NCBI GenBank assembly: GCA_020052375.1
Contig: JAGVPG010000029.1
Location: forward strand, 1 to 37,444
Origin: Actinomycetota bacterium
GTDB taxonomy: Bacteria > Actinomycetota > JAHEXW01 > JAGVPG01
Direction: 5' to 3'
Length of the DNA stretch: 37,444 bases
Below the pieces are notes generated by a model. That model did no database searches. It worked only from the letters and a program-made list of their open reading frames with translations, and was not told the origin of the DNA. Below, piece after piece: positions 1 to 7,686 of this stretch; within the stretch, counting starts at the first letter, position 1, and every line of letters begins with the position of its first letter. The position numbers and the translations under genes were made by a program.

Positions 1-1833
1 GACGGCTCGACCATAGACATATCGGACTCCGGAGACAAGACATGGATCGACTACCAGATCACCGTCACCCCGGAAGATTCCACCAACCAGGTCGGCGACA
101 CCCACACGTTCATCATCAGGCTGCAAAAAGATGTGGGCAATGGATGGGTGCCGGCAATCGGCGAGAGCGTTTCTTATGGCTGGGCCGGAGTAGCGAGCAC
201 GGTATCCCCGAGTTCGCCACAGTTGACAAACGGCACCGGAGAGGTCGAGGTGTTAGTCACTAGCAATACGGCCGGCTCCGGAACACTGACCGCTAATTTC
301 CAGAAAGAAACCGATGAATCGATGATCGACAAAACGGATTCAGCGGACAAGACATGGATCGACTACCAGATAACAGTCACACCGGAGGATTCGACAAACC
401 AGGTCGGCGACGATCACGTATTTACGATCCTCCTCGAAAAGGATACGGGTAGCGGCTGGCAAGCAGCAAATGGTGAGGATGTATCGTTCACATGGGCTGG
501 AGTTGGCAGCATAGTATCACCGACTTCACCGCAGACAACGGATGCGTTCGGCAAGGTATATGTCACCGTCGACAGCAATGCGGCCGGCTCCGGAACACTG
601 ACAGCAAACTTCATGAAAGACACAGACGACTCGACTATAGATGAAACGGCTTCCGGAGATAAGACGTGGATCAAATACCAGATAACGGTTACACCGCCGG
701 AGGCAACCAATCAGGTAGGCGACTCGCATATATTCACCATCAAGCTCCAGAAAGATACAGGAGAGGGTTGGACGGACGCGGATAACGAAAGCGTGTCCTT
801 TGCGTTGACCGGAGTAGGGAGCATCTTAGCACCGGCTTCCCCGGCGATCACTAACGCGAGCGGAGAGATCTATGTATTGGCCAATAGCAATGACCCCGGA
901 ACGGGGACGTTAACAGCAACTTTCCAGAAAGAGACGGATGGATCGACTATAGACATATCAGACTCCGGAGAAAAGACCTGGCTCGGCGGGATGATCTTCG
1001 GTTACAAGTTCAACGACTTGAACAATAACGGGATATGGGATCAAGACCAGGGTGAGATGGGCTTGCCGAACTGGACGATAAATCTGACTCCGGCAGGACA
1101 GATCACAGGGGACATAGTGTGGACGACAACGACGGATGCCACCGGTTATTATGAATTCGACGAGACGATCGTCGGGCTTGGAGATTACGCAGTATACGAG
1201 ATCATGCAGGACACCTGGGGCAACACGACTCCGATGAGCCAGAACGTGACTGTGTCAACAGACAACATGGAGCAAAGAATCGACTTCGGCAACAGGCTAC
1301 AGGGTGTTATTACAGGGACCGTCTGGAACGATCTGAACTCGAACGGCATCCTGGATCCGGGAGAGCCCCGCCTTAGCGGTTGGACTGTCACGCTATTTGG
1401 CGAAGACGGAGTGACCGTGCTCGCGACCACCTTGTCCGGACCTAACGGCGAGTTCATGTTCGACAATCTGGCGCCGGGGACATACTACGTCTCGGAGACA
1501 CTCTACAGTATCGACTGGGACAACACGACACCCCTTAAGAATAAGGTTGTGCTGGTGTGGTCGGGCGAACAGGGACAGTTCGTGGCTTACACGGAATTCG
1601 GCAATATACAGGCGTTCTTGCCGTTCCGTCCGCCGACATCGCCGGGCGAACCGTTCTTACCGTATACGGGTGGTCACGCAGGAATCAACATCGCGGCCAA
1701 CAACGCGCATAACGAAAGCAGTCCGGCGGATGGCTGGAGAAACCTCCTAGCAGGGTTGCTTCTACTTGGTTTTGGAGCCGCTGCGATGTGGCTCGGCAAT
1801 AGACGCTTTAAAAGCGTTGAAATAGACGATTGA
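1..1833 (+). CDS. LPXTG-anchored surface protein with Ig-like and SdrD_B-like repeats (5' partial)
   Basis: The reading frame is open from the first base, so the N-terminus and signal peptide lie outside the window; 610 residues are visible. Three tandem 104-residue Ig-like units, each starting W-I-x-Y-Q-I-T-V-T-P, are followed by two SdrD_B/Cna_B-type domains, recognisable by GYKFNDLNNNGIWD and GTVWNDLNSNGILDPGE, which resemble Ca-binding loops. The C-terminus has a sortase signal LPYTG, then a hydrophobic segment (LLAGLLLLGFGAAAMWLG) and a positively charged tail (NRRFKS), the classic wall-anchoring arrangement. It is probably an adhesin or stalk displayed on a Gram-positive wall. No sortase gene is in the window. 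The neighbouring gene encodes a secreted HExxH protein under c-di-GMP riboswitch control, so shedding of this adhesin is a possibility (inference). The ligand is unknown. Confidence 0.9.
   Translation, partial: DGSTIDISDSGDKTWIDYQITVTPEDSTNQVGDTHTFIIRLQKDVGNGWVPAIGESVSYGWAGVASTVSPSSPQLTNGTGEVEVLVTSNTAGSGTLTANFQKETDESMIDKTDSADKTWIDYQITVTPEDSTNQVGDDHVFTILLEKDTGSGWQAANGEDVSFTWAGVGSIVSPTSPQTTDAFGKVYVTVDSNAAGSGTLTANFMKDTDDSTIDETASGDKTWIKYQITVTPPEATNQVGDSHIFTIKLQKDTGEGWTDADNESVSFALTGVGSILAPASPAITNASGEIYVLANSNDPGTGTLTATFQKETDGSTIDISDSGEKTWLGGMIFGYKFNDLNNNGIWDQDQGEMGLPNWTINLTPAGQITGDIVWTTTTDATGYYEFDETIVGLGDYAVYEIMQDTWGNTTPMSQNVTVSTDNMEQRIDFGNRLQGVITGTVWNDLNSNGILDPGEPRLSGWTVTLFGEDGVTVLATTLSGPNGEFMFDNLAPGTYYVSETLYSIDWDNTTPLKNKVVLVWSGEQGQFVAYTEFGNIQAFLPFRPPTSPGEPFLPYTGGHAGINIAANNAHNESSPADGWRNLLAGLLLLGFGAAAMWLGNRRFKSVEIDD
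43..978 (+). repeat. Three tandem 312-bp repeats encoding Ig-like domains
   Basis: The conserved Trp codon opening each unit lies at 43, 355, 667 and again at 979, exactly 312 bp apart. Each unit encodes 104 residues. Units 1 and 2 share the start WIDYQITVTPEDSTNQVGD, while unit 3 has diverged (WIKYQITVTPPEATNQVGD). The array probably continues upstream, because the first 42 bases match the end of a unit. Exact unit length with divergence at many positions suggests old duplications kept in frame. Confidence 0.93.
1717..1745 (+). repeat. 29-bp direct repeat, copy 1 (inside surface protein)
   Basis: A 29-base stretch beginning AGCAGTCCGGCGG lies in the coding sequence just before the C-terminal membrane segment. 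It recurs identically at 1853-1881, immediately downstream of the stop codon. Confidence 0.9.
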
Positions 1834-1851
1834 TTGTAGTACGTATAGAAG

Positions 1852-1897
1852 GAGCAGTCCGGCGGATGGCTGGAGAAACCTGGATGCCGGACTGCTC
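1852..1897 (+). terminator. Hairpin after the surface protein gene, probable terminator
   Basis: A perfect 12-bp inverted repeat (GAGCAGTCCGGC at 1852-1863, complement at 1886-1897) with a 22-nt loop lies 18 bp after the stop codon. The following bases are only weakly T-rich, so efficient intrinsic termination is uncertain. A second small hairpin (GCCGCA at 1912-1917, TGCGGC at 1925-1930) follows. Confidence 0.6.
1853..1881 (+). repeat. 29-bp direct repeat, copy 2 (forms a terminator arm)
   Basis: Identical to 1717-1745. Its first bases supply the 5' arm of the hairpin at 1852-1897. Confidence 0.9.
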
Positions 1898-1945
1898 TAT
1901 TCAGTTGTAGGGCCGCATAGTCTGTGCGGCTCGGTATGCCTTCAC

Positions 1946-2515
1946 CTAACGGTCGTCGTTGTCGATATCGTTATCTTGCCGCCAGTCGAGGATATGCATG
2001 GCTTCGTGATAGATCAGCGTTGATAACGGATATGTATGGCTGGGGCTTATCACTATCGTCCCGCTCCTATAGTAAGCTATAGCTTCATAACCCTGAGCGT
2101 CACCGAAAGTAACTGATGTACCCTCAAGTATCGGATACTCGGCTATCAAACCGGCCAGTATGCTCCAGGCATCTTCCTCGCCGCCGCCGGCCGATGCGTA
2201 TGACTCTTCATTGCTACCGCCGCTGCCACTACCACCGGAACCCGAACCGCCGCCACTTGCCTGAGCTTGCTGAGCTCTGGCCGCCTCTTCGGCTTTCCTC
2301 TGCTCTTCGGCTGCCACTTTCGCGTTATAGTTTTCGATGGCTGTCTGCATGTCCGACTTCTCTGCGGCCGCATTGGCTCGCGGTATCACAGTGCTCTTAA
2401 AATTCAACGTGGATTTAGGTTGAGCCTCATTCCTCTGAGCTGCGATAGCCAGCCCCATCAGACTCATCGAGATCACCACCAGCACTACGATCAGCACGAA
2501 GATCTTTGTTCTCAT
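1946..2515 (-). CDS. Small secreted HExxH putative metallopeptidase
   Basis: 189 residues from an ATG preceded by GGAG with 8-nt spacing; an upstream GTG at 2524 abuts the Shine-Dalgarno sequence and is less likely. The N-terminus is a signal peptide or signal anchor (MRTKIFVLIVVLVVISMSLMG). Next come an Ala/Glu-rich helical segment with a likely coiled coil around EEQRKAEEAARAQQ, a Gly/Ser linker, and a C-terminal domain ending in YHEAMHILDWR. HEAMH fits the HExxH zinc motif, and HExxHxLD resembles the motif of MtfA-type peptidases, though I cannot assign a family. Only 15 residues follow HEAMH, so any third ligand must be the nearby Asp or lie elsewhere. The gene sits behind a c-di-GMP-I riboswitch with terminator and points towards the LPXTG protein gene. 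Catalytic activity is unproven. Confidence 0.8.
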   Translation of the reverse strand: MRTKIFVLIVVLVVISMSLMGLAIAAQRNEAQPKSTLNFKSTVIPRANAAAEKSDMQTAIENYNAKVAAEEQRKAEEAARAQQAQASGGGSGSGGSGSGGSNEESYASAGGGEEDAWSILAGLIAEYPILEGTSVTFGDAQGYEAIAYYRSGTIVISPSHTYPLSTLIYHEAMHILDWRQDNDIDNDDR

Positions 2516-2544
2516 CTTGACCACTCCTTTTCTTTTTGGCCAAA

Positions 2545-2594
2545 TAAAAAAGGCCTGCTTTTCCTTGGGATTTACCCCACGAAAAAGCAGACCT
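2545..2594 (-). terminator. Intrinsic terminator in the leader of the HExxH gene (riboswitch expression platform)
   Basis: Read on the minus strand, a long G/C-containing stem (aggtctgctttttc pairing with gaaaagcaggcct, small internal mismatches, apex near 2572) runs directly into six T residues at 2551-2546. It lies between the riboswitch aptamer and the start codon at 2515, the position expected of a ligand-controlled terminator. Confidence 0.8.
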
Positions 2595-2612
2595 AGACCT
2601 TGTCTTTTGTAT

Positions 2613-2709
2613 ACCTCGCCTTCGGCAGCTCGGCCGCCCTGCTAATGAAACAGGGTCCGGTAGCTTTGCGTCACCTGATTACTCAGGCTTTGCCTTTTCG
2701 GGGGGAGGT
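2613..2709 (-). ncRNA. c-di-GMP-I (GEMM) riboswitch aptamer
   Basis: The minus strand shows the hallmark GEMM-I pieces in order: GGCAAAGCC, a stem closed by a GNRA-type loop (CCTGA-GTAA-TCAGG), the core GACGCAAAGCTACCGG, a variable hairpin (CCTG...CAGG), then the tetraloop-receptor arm GGCCGAGCTGCCGAAGG. Outer arms ACCTC at 2709-2705 and GAGGT at 2617-2613 close P1. The two G residues before CAAA favour c-di-GMP rather than the cGAMP-binding variant, but that rests on remembered numbering. It is followed by an intrinsic terminator and then the HExxH gene, so it should control transcription elongation. Whether ligand binding turns the gene on or off cannot be read without folding. Confidence 0.88.
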
Positions 2710-2810
2710 TACGTTTTCATATAACGCAAGTTTTCAAGTTTCTCCTCGTACACCCATATTATCGGCATGTGAGAAGTGGACTTGAGAGAATTTGTGAAAT
2801 TAGTTATAAA

Positions 2811-2860
2811 AGGAGATCAAGGAGGTCAAGGAGGTCAAGGAGATCGAAGAAGAGCAAGGA
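2811..2860 (+). repeat. 9-bp purine-rich tandem repeat
   Basis: About five units of a 9-mer (AGGAGATCA, AGGAGGTCA, AGGAGGTCA, AGGAGATCG and a decayed unit) lie between the monophosphatase gene and the riboswitch. The same 9-mer family recurs after fhs at 24242-24286. No gene is seen in the remaining spacer 2710-2916. Confidence 0.85.
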
Positions 2861-2916
2861 CTCTAGTTAAATTTTCTTAAATTTGTCTTTGACATCTTCG
2901 AAATCCTTGAAGTCTC

Positions 2917-3741
2917 TTATTTTAAGGCCTGGTCTTTAGTCATTATGGAGCGGTTAAGTATCTGCATCATCTGGTCGTGAATGAGTGTATTGCTGGCCAG
3001 GACCTCGGGGAATTCGATATCGAATACCGTGCCGTTGAACTTGCTCAGTGTACCGCCCGCTTCAGTCAGGATGAGGCTCCCGGCTGCTGTGTCCCAGGAT
3101 TTGAGCCCGGCTTCCCAGAATCCGTCGAGCCGCCCGCAAGCGACGTGGCATAGATCGAGAGAAGCGGAGCCCGCTCGCCTTACGCCCTGCGCGGTTACCG
3201 TGAACTCTCTGAACATGTCAAAGAGCTTGCCCGGATTGTCCCGTGTCCAGTAAGGGAATCCTGTGACAAGAAGTGCTTTATCAAGTTCGTGTATCCTGGA
3301 CACCTTTATCTCTTTTCCGTTTAGGCACGCACCCTCGAACCTCTCCGCGGAAAACAGCTCGTCGCGGCACGGGTCATAGACGACACCGATCGTCACTTGA
3401 CCTTCGCACAAGAGACCGATCGAGATAGAAAAGATAGGATATCCATGGGCAAAATTGGTTGTGCCGTCAAGCGGATCGATGACCCAGACACAATCGCACC
3501 CGGCCTGGGCGTCGATGCCCTCTTCAGCAAGTATGCCATGTCCCGGGAATCTGGTGGAGAGCGTGTTGACTATATATTCCTGTGACTTGAAGTCAGCGTC
3601 CGTTACAAGGTCTATCTCCGCCTTGTATTCGATATGCTTGTCTTTGTGGATGGGAGACATATACTTAAGCAGGATCTGGCCGGCGTTCCTAGCGATGTCT
3701 ATAGCGGTCTCTAATAACTCGCCGTTCATAGTGTTGCCCAA
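2917..3741 (-). CDS. Inositol monophosphatase family protein
   Basis: The family hydrolyses phosphate monoesters (inositol phosphate, fructose-1,6-bisphosphate or phosphoadenosine phosphate) using two or three Mg ions. Visible signatures are DLVTDAD, the EE pair in LAEEG, WVIDPLDGTTNF (metal binding) and SWDTAAG near the C-terminus; the length of about 274 residues is normal. The chosen start is TTG at 3741, preceded by AGGAG with 8-nt spacing. An ATG six codons upstream (3759) has no ribosome binding site, and an ATG four codons downstream is too far from it. It follows the lipoprotein gene closely on the same strand and may be co-transcribed. The substrate cannot be decided; SuhB-like inositol-1-phosphatase is the default call. 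Confidence 0.9.
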   Translation of the reverse strand: MGNTMNGELLETAIDIARNAGQILLKYMSPIHKDKHIEYKAEIDLVTDADFKSQEYIVNTLSTRFPGHGILAEEGIDAQAGCDCVWVIDPLDGTTNFAHGYPIFSISIGLLCEGQVTIGVVYDPCRDELFSAERFEGACLNGKEIKVSRIHELDKALLVTGFPYWTRDNPGKLFDMFREFTVTAQGVRRAGSASLDLCHVACGRLDGFWEAGLKSWDTAAGSLILTEAGGTLSKFNGTVFDIEFPEVLASNTLIHDQMMQILNRSIMTKDQALK

Positions 3742-3775
3742 TATGTCTTCTCCTCTCATAAAGTCGAGTGGATGC

Positions 3776-4234
3776 CTAGTTGTTCGAGGTCATCTCTTCT
3801 ATTATGATCCACGTCTGTTTCGGATCGACGTTTTGGATCGCGACGGTCACCGTCTTCCCTGGAAAAGCATAGACAAGAGTCTCTTCATTCGACGGGCTGC
3901 CGGCGTCTGAGAAGGGTGGACTACCCTTTTTTGACAGTTCGTCTTTGAACCACATGACCACCTTTTCAGCGGGATCGCTAGCGCTATAGTTAACCCTGAT
4001 GATCGGTCGCCCGGCAGTGTCTTTGCCTTCTCCATAGTAAGTCCGGACGCACCCCGGATAGCGCGGAAATCCGTCGATGTCTTTGCCGGTCACATCCTTC
4101 TTGGACACCTTTTGGCCCGTTTTGCTTTTTGAATCGCCTTTTTTATCAAGCCCGAGCCAGCTGCAACCGGAAGCGCCGGCGACGCTTAAAAGCACAAACG
4201 TGATTATCGTAAGCGCAAGGACCTTTCTTCCCAA
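3776..4234 (-). CDS. Putative lipoprotein of unknown function
   Basis: About 152 residues with an N-terminal hydrophobic segment (VLALTIITFVLLSVAGASGC) ending in a lipobox-like A-S-G-C, so it is probably lipid-anchored outside the membrane. A Lys/Ser/Gly-rich linker leads to a domain containing GFPRYPGCVRTYYGEG and a C-terminal VTVAIQNVDPKQTWIIIEE, possibly a small alpha/beta fold. I do not recognise the family. TTG at 4234 has AGGGG at good spacing; the GTG at 4243 overlaps that Shine-Dalgarno sequence and is less likely. A minus-strand TATAAT at 4270-4265 is a plausible -10 box, without an obvious -35. Confidence 0.75.
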   Translation of the reverse strand: MGRKVLALTIITFVLLSVAGASGCSWLGLDKKGDSKSKTGQKVSKKDVTGKDIDGFPRYPGCVRTYYGEGKDTAGRPIIRVNYSASDPAEKVVMWFKDELSKKGSPPFSDAGSPSNEETLVYAFPGKTVTVAIQNVDPKQTWIIIEEMTSNN

Positions 4235-4367
4235 TTTGTGCACCCCTTCACATCAATATCTTATATTATATCCGATTTCAAGATGAACGACCTCCCCTTT
4301 ATCGACCGGACATTGACTTGCAGCCGAAAACAATTAGACTGTTAATATACAAAAAGGAGGAAACAAC

Positions 4368-5108
4368 ATGCAAAAAACGTCACGTAGATTAATATCGGTA
4401 TTTGTATTGATGGCTTTACTTGTTTCTATTACTCCGGTCATAGCTCAAGCCGCGCAGAACACACAACCGGGTAAGGATAGGGCGGTGTTCATCCACTACA
4501 AAAACGGTACGGTAAAACCAGCGTCTCCAGGGAAGGGCGGGCTTGCGGCTAAAGATTACGTTTTTCTCGCAAAAGGTGCTAAATGGAAGACGCTACCTGT
4601 CAACTACGTTATAGACCCCGATAACGCAAACGGGTTATCGGACGTTTTTATTACCAACGCGGTCAGCATGGCTGCTGAGGAATGGGATAGGTATACCGGT
4701 ACGGAACTCTTTGGGTCATATACGATCGACCGGAATGCGACGTGGGACGATCAGATGCAGGACGGCAGGAATGAGATATTATTCGGCAGCTATCCGGACC
4801 AAAAAGTCATCGCGATCACTGTGGTATGGGGATGGTTTAGCGGTCCCGCGCAAACCAGGCAGATAACCGAGATGGATGTATTGTTCAACAACTACTATAC
4901 ATGGGGCGACGCTACGGTCGATCCGTCTAAGATGGATCTGCAGAACATAGCCACGCACGAGATCGGACATGGAGCGGGGCTAGGAGATTTGTACTACACG
5001 ACGAGCGTGGATGAGACGATGTATGGTTACTCACATGAGGGCGAAACGAAGAAAAGAGACCTCTTTACAGGCGATATCGCCGGCATCAGGGCTCTTTACG
5101 GTAACTAG
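4368..5108 (+). CDS. Secreted matrixin-like zinc metalloprotease
   Basis: 246 residues with a clear signal peptide (basic MQKTSRR, hydrophobic core, AQA-AQ cleavage region). The C-terminal part has the extended zinc motif HEIGHGAGLGD followed about 15 residues later by a Met-turn-like ETMYG, as in metzincins of the matrixin type. The third ligand would be Asp rather than His (HExxHxxGxxD, as in snapalysin). The ending, DIAGIRALYG, is typical of matrixin catalytic domains, which bind the substrate strand in an extended cleft. The start is well supported by AAAAAGGAGGAA 6-8 nt upstream. It is convergent with the glycosyltransferase gene with no gap. Its target is unknown; it is the second secreted HExxH protein within 3 kb. 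Confidence 0.88.
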   Translation: MQKTSRRLISVFVLMALLVSITPVIAQAAQNTQPGKDRAVFIHYKNGTVKPASPGKGGLAAKDYVFLAKGAKWKTLPVNYVIDPDNANGLSDVFITNAVSMAAEEWDRYTGTELFGSYTIDRNATWDDQMQDGRNEILFGSYPDQKVIAITVVWGWFSGPAQTRQITEMDVLFNNYYTWGDATVDPSKMDLQNIATHEIGHGAGLGDLYYTTSVDETMYGYSHEGETKKRDLFTGDIAGIRALYGN

Positions 5109-5834
5109 TCAGCGCTCTGCGTCATACCAGATCGCTTGGCATATCTCCGGGTCCCGCATCGCCCTTCTCAGCTTGAAAAGCACCGTGACACGGCGGGCCA
5201 GGACGCGAAGGCGGGGTTTTAGCCGGCGCCCCGAGGTCACCGCCAGATATTCCTGAATGACGTGAAAACTTCTTCCTTGTATTTTTGCTTCTTTCCCGAG
5301 GGCTTTGGATAGTGCAAGCTCCTCTGTACCGTATAGTGTCTCGTCGAAACCACCGACCTTTTTGAAGGCAGCTCTTTCGCAGAAAAAGAACGCACCCCAC
5401 GCGCGACCACGGCGTGCCACAAGATGGTTTATTCCCCTGGCGATGAGCTTTATCTGCCAGTCATCATCATAATCCATATAACAACCACCGGCCAGAACCG
5501 TTTTAGTTGAAAACAGTTTTTCGATCTTGTTCAGAGATTCTTTGTCGATTATCGTATCGGCATCCACAAACAGGAGATATTTACCTTGAGATGCTTTCGC
5601 ACCGGCGTTCCTGGCCTTGGCTATGCTCCGCTGAGGCTCGTGGACGACCTTCGCTCCATGCTCGCGGGCTATGTGCGCGGTCCGGTCATCGGAACGGTTG
5701 TCGACTACGATGACCTCGACGGCTCTGGGGTCACGGTATGCGGCTTTCGCCTTAGCGAGCGCTTCCAGCGTAATAGGCAGATACTCTTCTTCGTTGTGCG
5801 CGGGTATGATGATCGAGATCCTGGTTTCTACCAT
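5109..5834 (-). CDS. Family 2 glycosyltransferase
   Basis: 241 residues. A GT-A fold is indicated by ISIIIPAHNEEEYLP at the N-terminus, VEVIVVDNRSDDRT, and the DxD metal/nucleotide-sugar motif in LLFVDADTII. A later acidic segment, GFDETLYGTEELALSKAL, corresponds to the ED motif region of this family. No transmembrane segment is evident apart from a weak hydrophobic stretch, so it probably works on the cytoplasmic face of the membrane. AAGGAG sits 6 nt before the ATG. It follows the metallophosphoesterase gene by 72 bp on the same strand. The acceptor and donor sugars cannot be inferred. Confidence 0.9.
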   Translation of the reverse strand: MVETRISIIIPAHNEEEYLPITLEALAKAKAAYRDPRAVEVIVVDNRSDDRTAHIAREHGAKVVHEPQRSIAKARNAGAKASQGKYLLFVDADTIIDKESLNKIEKLFSTKTVLAGGCYMDYDDDWQIKLIARGINHLVARRGRAWGAFFFCERAAFKKVGGFDETLYGTEELALSKALGKEAKIQGRSFHVIQEYLAVTSGRRLKPRLRVLARRVTVLFKLRRAMRDPEICQAIWYDAER

Positions 5835-5906
5835 ACGGGCTCCTTGATGTTAAAGACGAAGTTTCTATTTGTTGAATCGGCACGAAGAAGTCAAAGGTTT
5901 AGCGTT

Positions 5907-7580
5907 TCACCGAGGAAAGCCCAGTCCTTTGATCTGAAAATGGTGGCCCTTTAAGAGGGCGATGCATCTCATGATAAGAATAGCGCATCGCGCTATAAGC
6001 GATCTCTCTTTACACCCCTTGTGGCACCTCATCAGGTATAAAAGAATCCTATCTGACAAAGCTCCATGTCTATCGAATAGCGGCAGCGTTTCGCACTCAC
6101 CGACGTTGTCGTTCCACCGCATAAGAACGGGTTCCTTTTCAGCATCTTCAAACACCAGGCAGGCAAACTGCATCTTATCCCTGATAAGCTTCTCTTCCTC
6201 ACTGAAGATAACGTCCCATGTGCCGGTGTTGAAGTAGGTCATCCCCTCGCCCAGCTGGATGAATCTGCGCCCACCATTTCCAGTGTTCTTGTTTATATAG
6301 TTGATGATCTTATCCGGTTTTATAATATCGGGTTCGTGGGTGTGTCCGAAGACGATGTGCTTGACATCATTGCCCGCTTCTTCAAGCACCCTCCCGATCT
6401 CCGACGCATATTCGGAAGGATCCTTCATGAACAGCGGCATGATATAGGAGATCGACCTGCCGAGCAGGGCGAAGATCACAGCGGATAGCAGCGACGCGTA
6501 TCCGTATACAGTCTTGAGGCCGAACGTGGATACAAGTGGCGCGAGTATCACAAAAACCAGGCCGAGTACGTAAAAAATGGCTGACAGAGCCGTGACGACC
6601 CGGCTTAAGAAATAGGACTTCGTATTGTTGATAGGGGTCTCCCTCAAGCCCGCTATCTGTTCCAATACACTTCCATTCTTAAAGAGAGGTTTAAGGGTGT
6701 TCAGTCTGTCATCAGTCTTTTGCTTGATGTCTTCAGGGATGTCGGGCCGGAACCATCCGCCGCTTCGATTAAACGTCTTGACGAGCGTCTTGATAAAGCA
6801 ATAAAGCATACCGAACAGGCGTATCGGGCGGAACTTGTATTCATTTATAGCCCAGGCAATATACTTGGTCGGGGGTTTCACGTTCTCCGCGAAAGGATAC
6901 TCCGACTCTATCTGGTTGAAGAAATAGCGGACCAGGAAAGACCCGAACGGCAGGTTGATATGTTTCTCATCTCTAAGCAGGGGGCATAGGAAGTTTAGAA
7001 ACGAGTTGAATGCTTCATACTGGTTGCCGTGTTCGACATATACCTTGAAAGTCTTGTCGTAGAAAAACCAGTGTGAGAACTCCAGCGCATCCTCACCGGG
7101 ATCGTTCACCAGCTCCCGAAAGCATGTCTGCACTTCAGGCCAAAAGAGCTCGATATCATGATTGCCGGTCAGGACCGTCAGGCGATTTCCTTTAGACAGA
7201 AACCCTCCAATGCTGTTAAAGAAATGCCCGTGACCGGCTGCGATCGTGACCAACTTTCTGGCAGAGGCGGTCGCTTCAGTCGCAGCGCCATACTTAAGGG
7301 TATGACTGTGGCTCCTGACATCCTGGATCTCGGCCAGCATGGATGTTGAGCGACCCTTATCTTCACTCTTATAGACGTCTTCTTCCCGGGCAAGGACTTG
7401 CAGGAAATCGAAAGTGTCGCCGTTCATTACGAGGTGCACATTACCTTTATCCACACCGGATATATGGTCCAGGAAGCGCTTGAACGCGTCGTCGAAGAAG
7501 AAATCCTCGTTCGGCGACAGCTTCTTACTTTCAAGGCGCAGTCCTTCGCTGATGTGAAAGTCACTGACTATTACCAACAT
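5907..7580 (-). CDS. Membrane-associated calcineurin-like metallophosphoesterase
   Basis: 557 residues. The metal-binding motifs are split along the chain: SDFH near residue 7, NGDTFDFL near 52, LTGNHDIELFW near 140, EHGNQYE near 185, and FGHTHEPD near 410, together forming a complete binuclear site. Between the fourth and fifth blocks lies a hydrophobic pair of segments (YFLSRVVTALSAIFYVLGLVFVILAP and a following YASLLSAVIFALLG), a membrane insertion within the catalytic domain. A phosphodiesterase or pyrophosphatase acting on lipid-linked substrates (UDP-diacylglucosamine hydrolase-like) is possible but unproven. No good ribosome binding site precedes the ATG. The gene probably shares an operon with the downstream glycosyltransferase. 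Confidence 0.85.
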   Translation of the reverse strand: MLVIVSDFHISEGLRLESKKLSPNEDFFFDDAFKRFLDHISGVDKGNVHLVMNGDTFDFLQVLAREEDVYKSEDKGRSTSMLAEIQDVRSHSHTLKYGAATEATASARKLVTIAAGHGHFFNSIGGFLSKGNRLTVLTGNHDIELFWPEVQTCFRELVNDPGEDALEFSHWFFYDKTFKVYVEHGNQYEAFNSFLNFLCPLLRDEKHINLPFGSFLVRYFFNQIESEYPFAENVKPPTKYIAWAINEYKFRPIRLFGMLYCFIKTLVKTFNRSGGWFRPDIPEDIKQKTDDRLNTLKPLFKNGSVLEQIAGLRETPINNTKSYFLSRVVTALSAIFYVLGLVFVILAPLVSTFGLKTVYGYASLLSAVIFALLGRSISYIMPLFMKDPSEYASEIGRVLEEAGNDVKHIVFGHTHEPDIIKPDKIINYINKNTGNGGRRFIQLGEGMTYFNTGTWDVIFSEEEKLIRDKMQFACLVFEDAEKEPVLMRWNDNVGECETLPLFDRHGALSDRILLYLMRCHKGCKERSLIARCAILIMRCIALLKGHHFQIKGLGFPR

Positions 7581-7658
7581 ACGACAAGGTTCGTTCAGCC
7601 ATGTCCGAATGTCAAGCTACATCTGTGATCAGCGCGGTGGTCGCGGCCAGGTTCGGGA

Positions 7659-7686
7659 TTGACAGTTTTAACAATAATGTTAAGAT
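7659..7686 (+). promoter_or_regulatory. Promoter of the winged-helix regulator operon
   Basis: TTGACA at 7659-7664 and TAAGAT at 7681-7686, separated by 16 bp, lie 27 bp before the ATG at 7713. The -35 is consensus and the -10 is a fair match. Confidence 0.6.

Noticed and set aside
43-978. Tandem repeats as a possible CRISPR array or satellite
   Set aside because: The 312-bp units are coding, in frame, and give Ig-like domains; no short conserved repeats with unique spacers exist.
1185-1466. Many antisense open frames of 60-290 aa within long genes (for example 1185-1466, 24871-25749, 12828-13607)
   Set aside because: They lie opposite clearly homologous genes, have no start signals or recognisable domains, and arise from codon bias on the coding strand.
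133-1833. Surface protein starting at base 133
   Set aside because: The frame is open from base 1 and the residues before 133 match the same repeat unit, so the gene is truncated by the window edge.
2600-2785. 61-aa plus-strand open frame over the riboswitch
   Set aside because: It lacks a ribosome binding site and is the complement of the GEMM aptamer.
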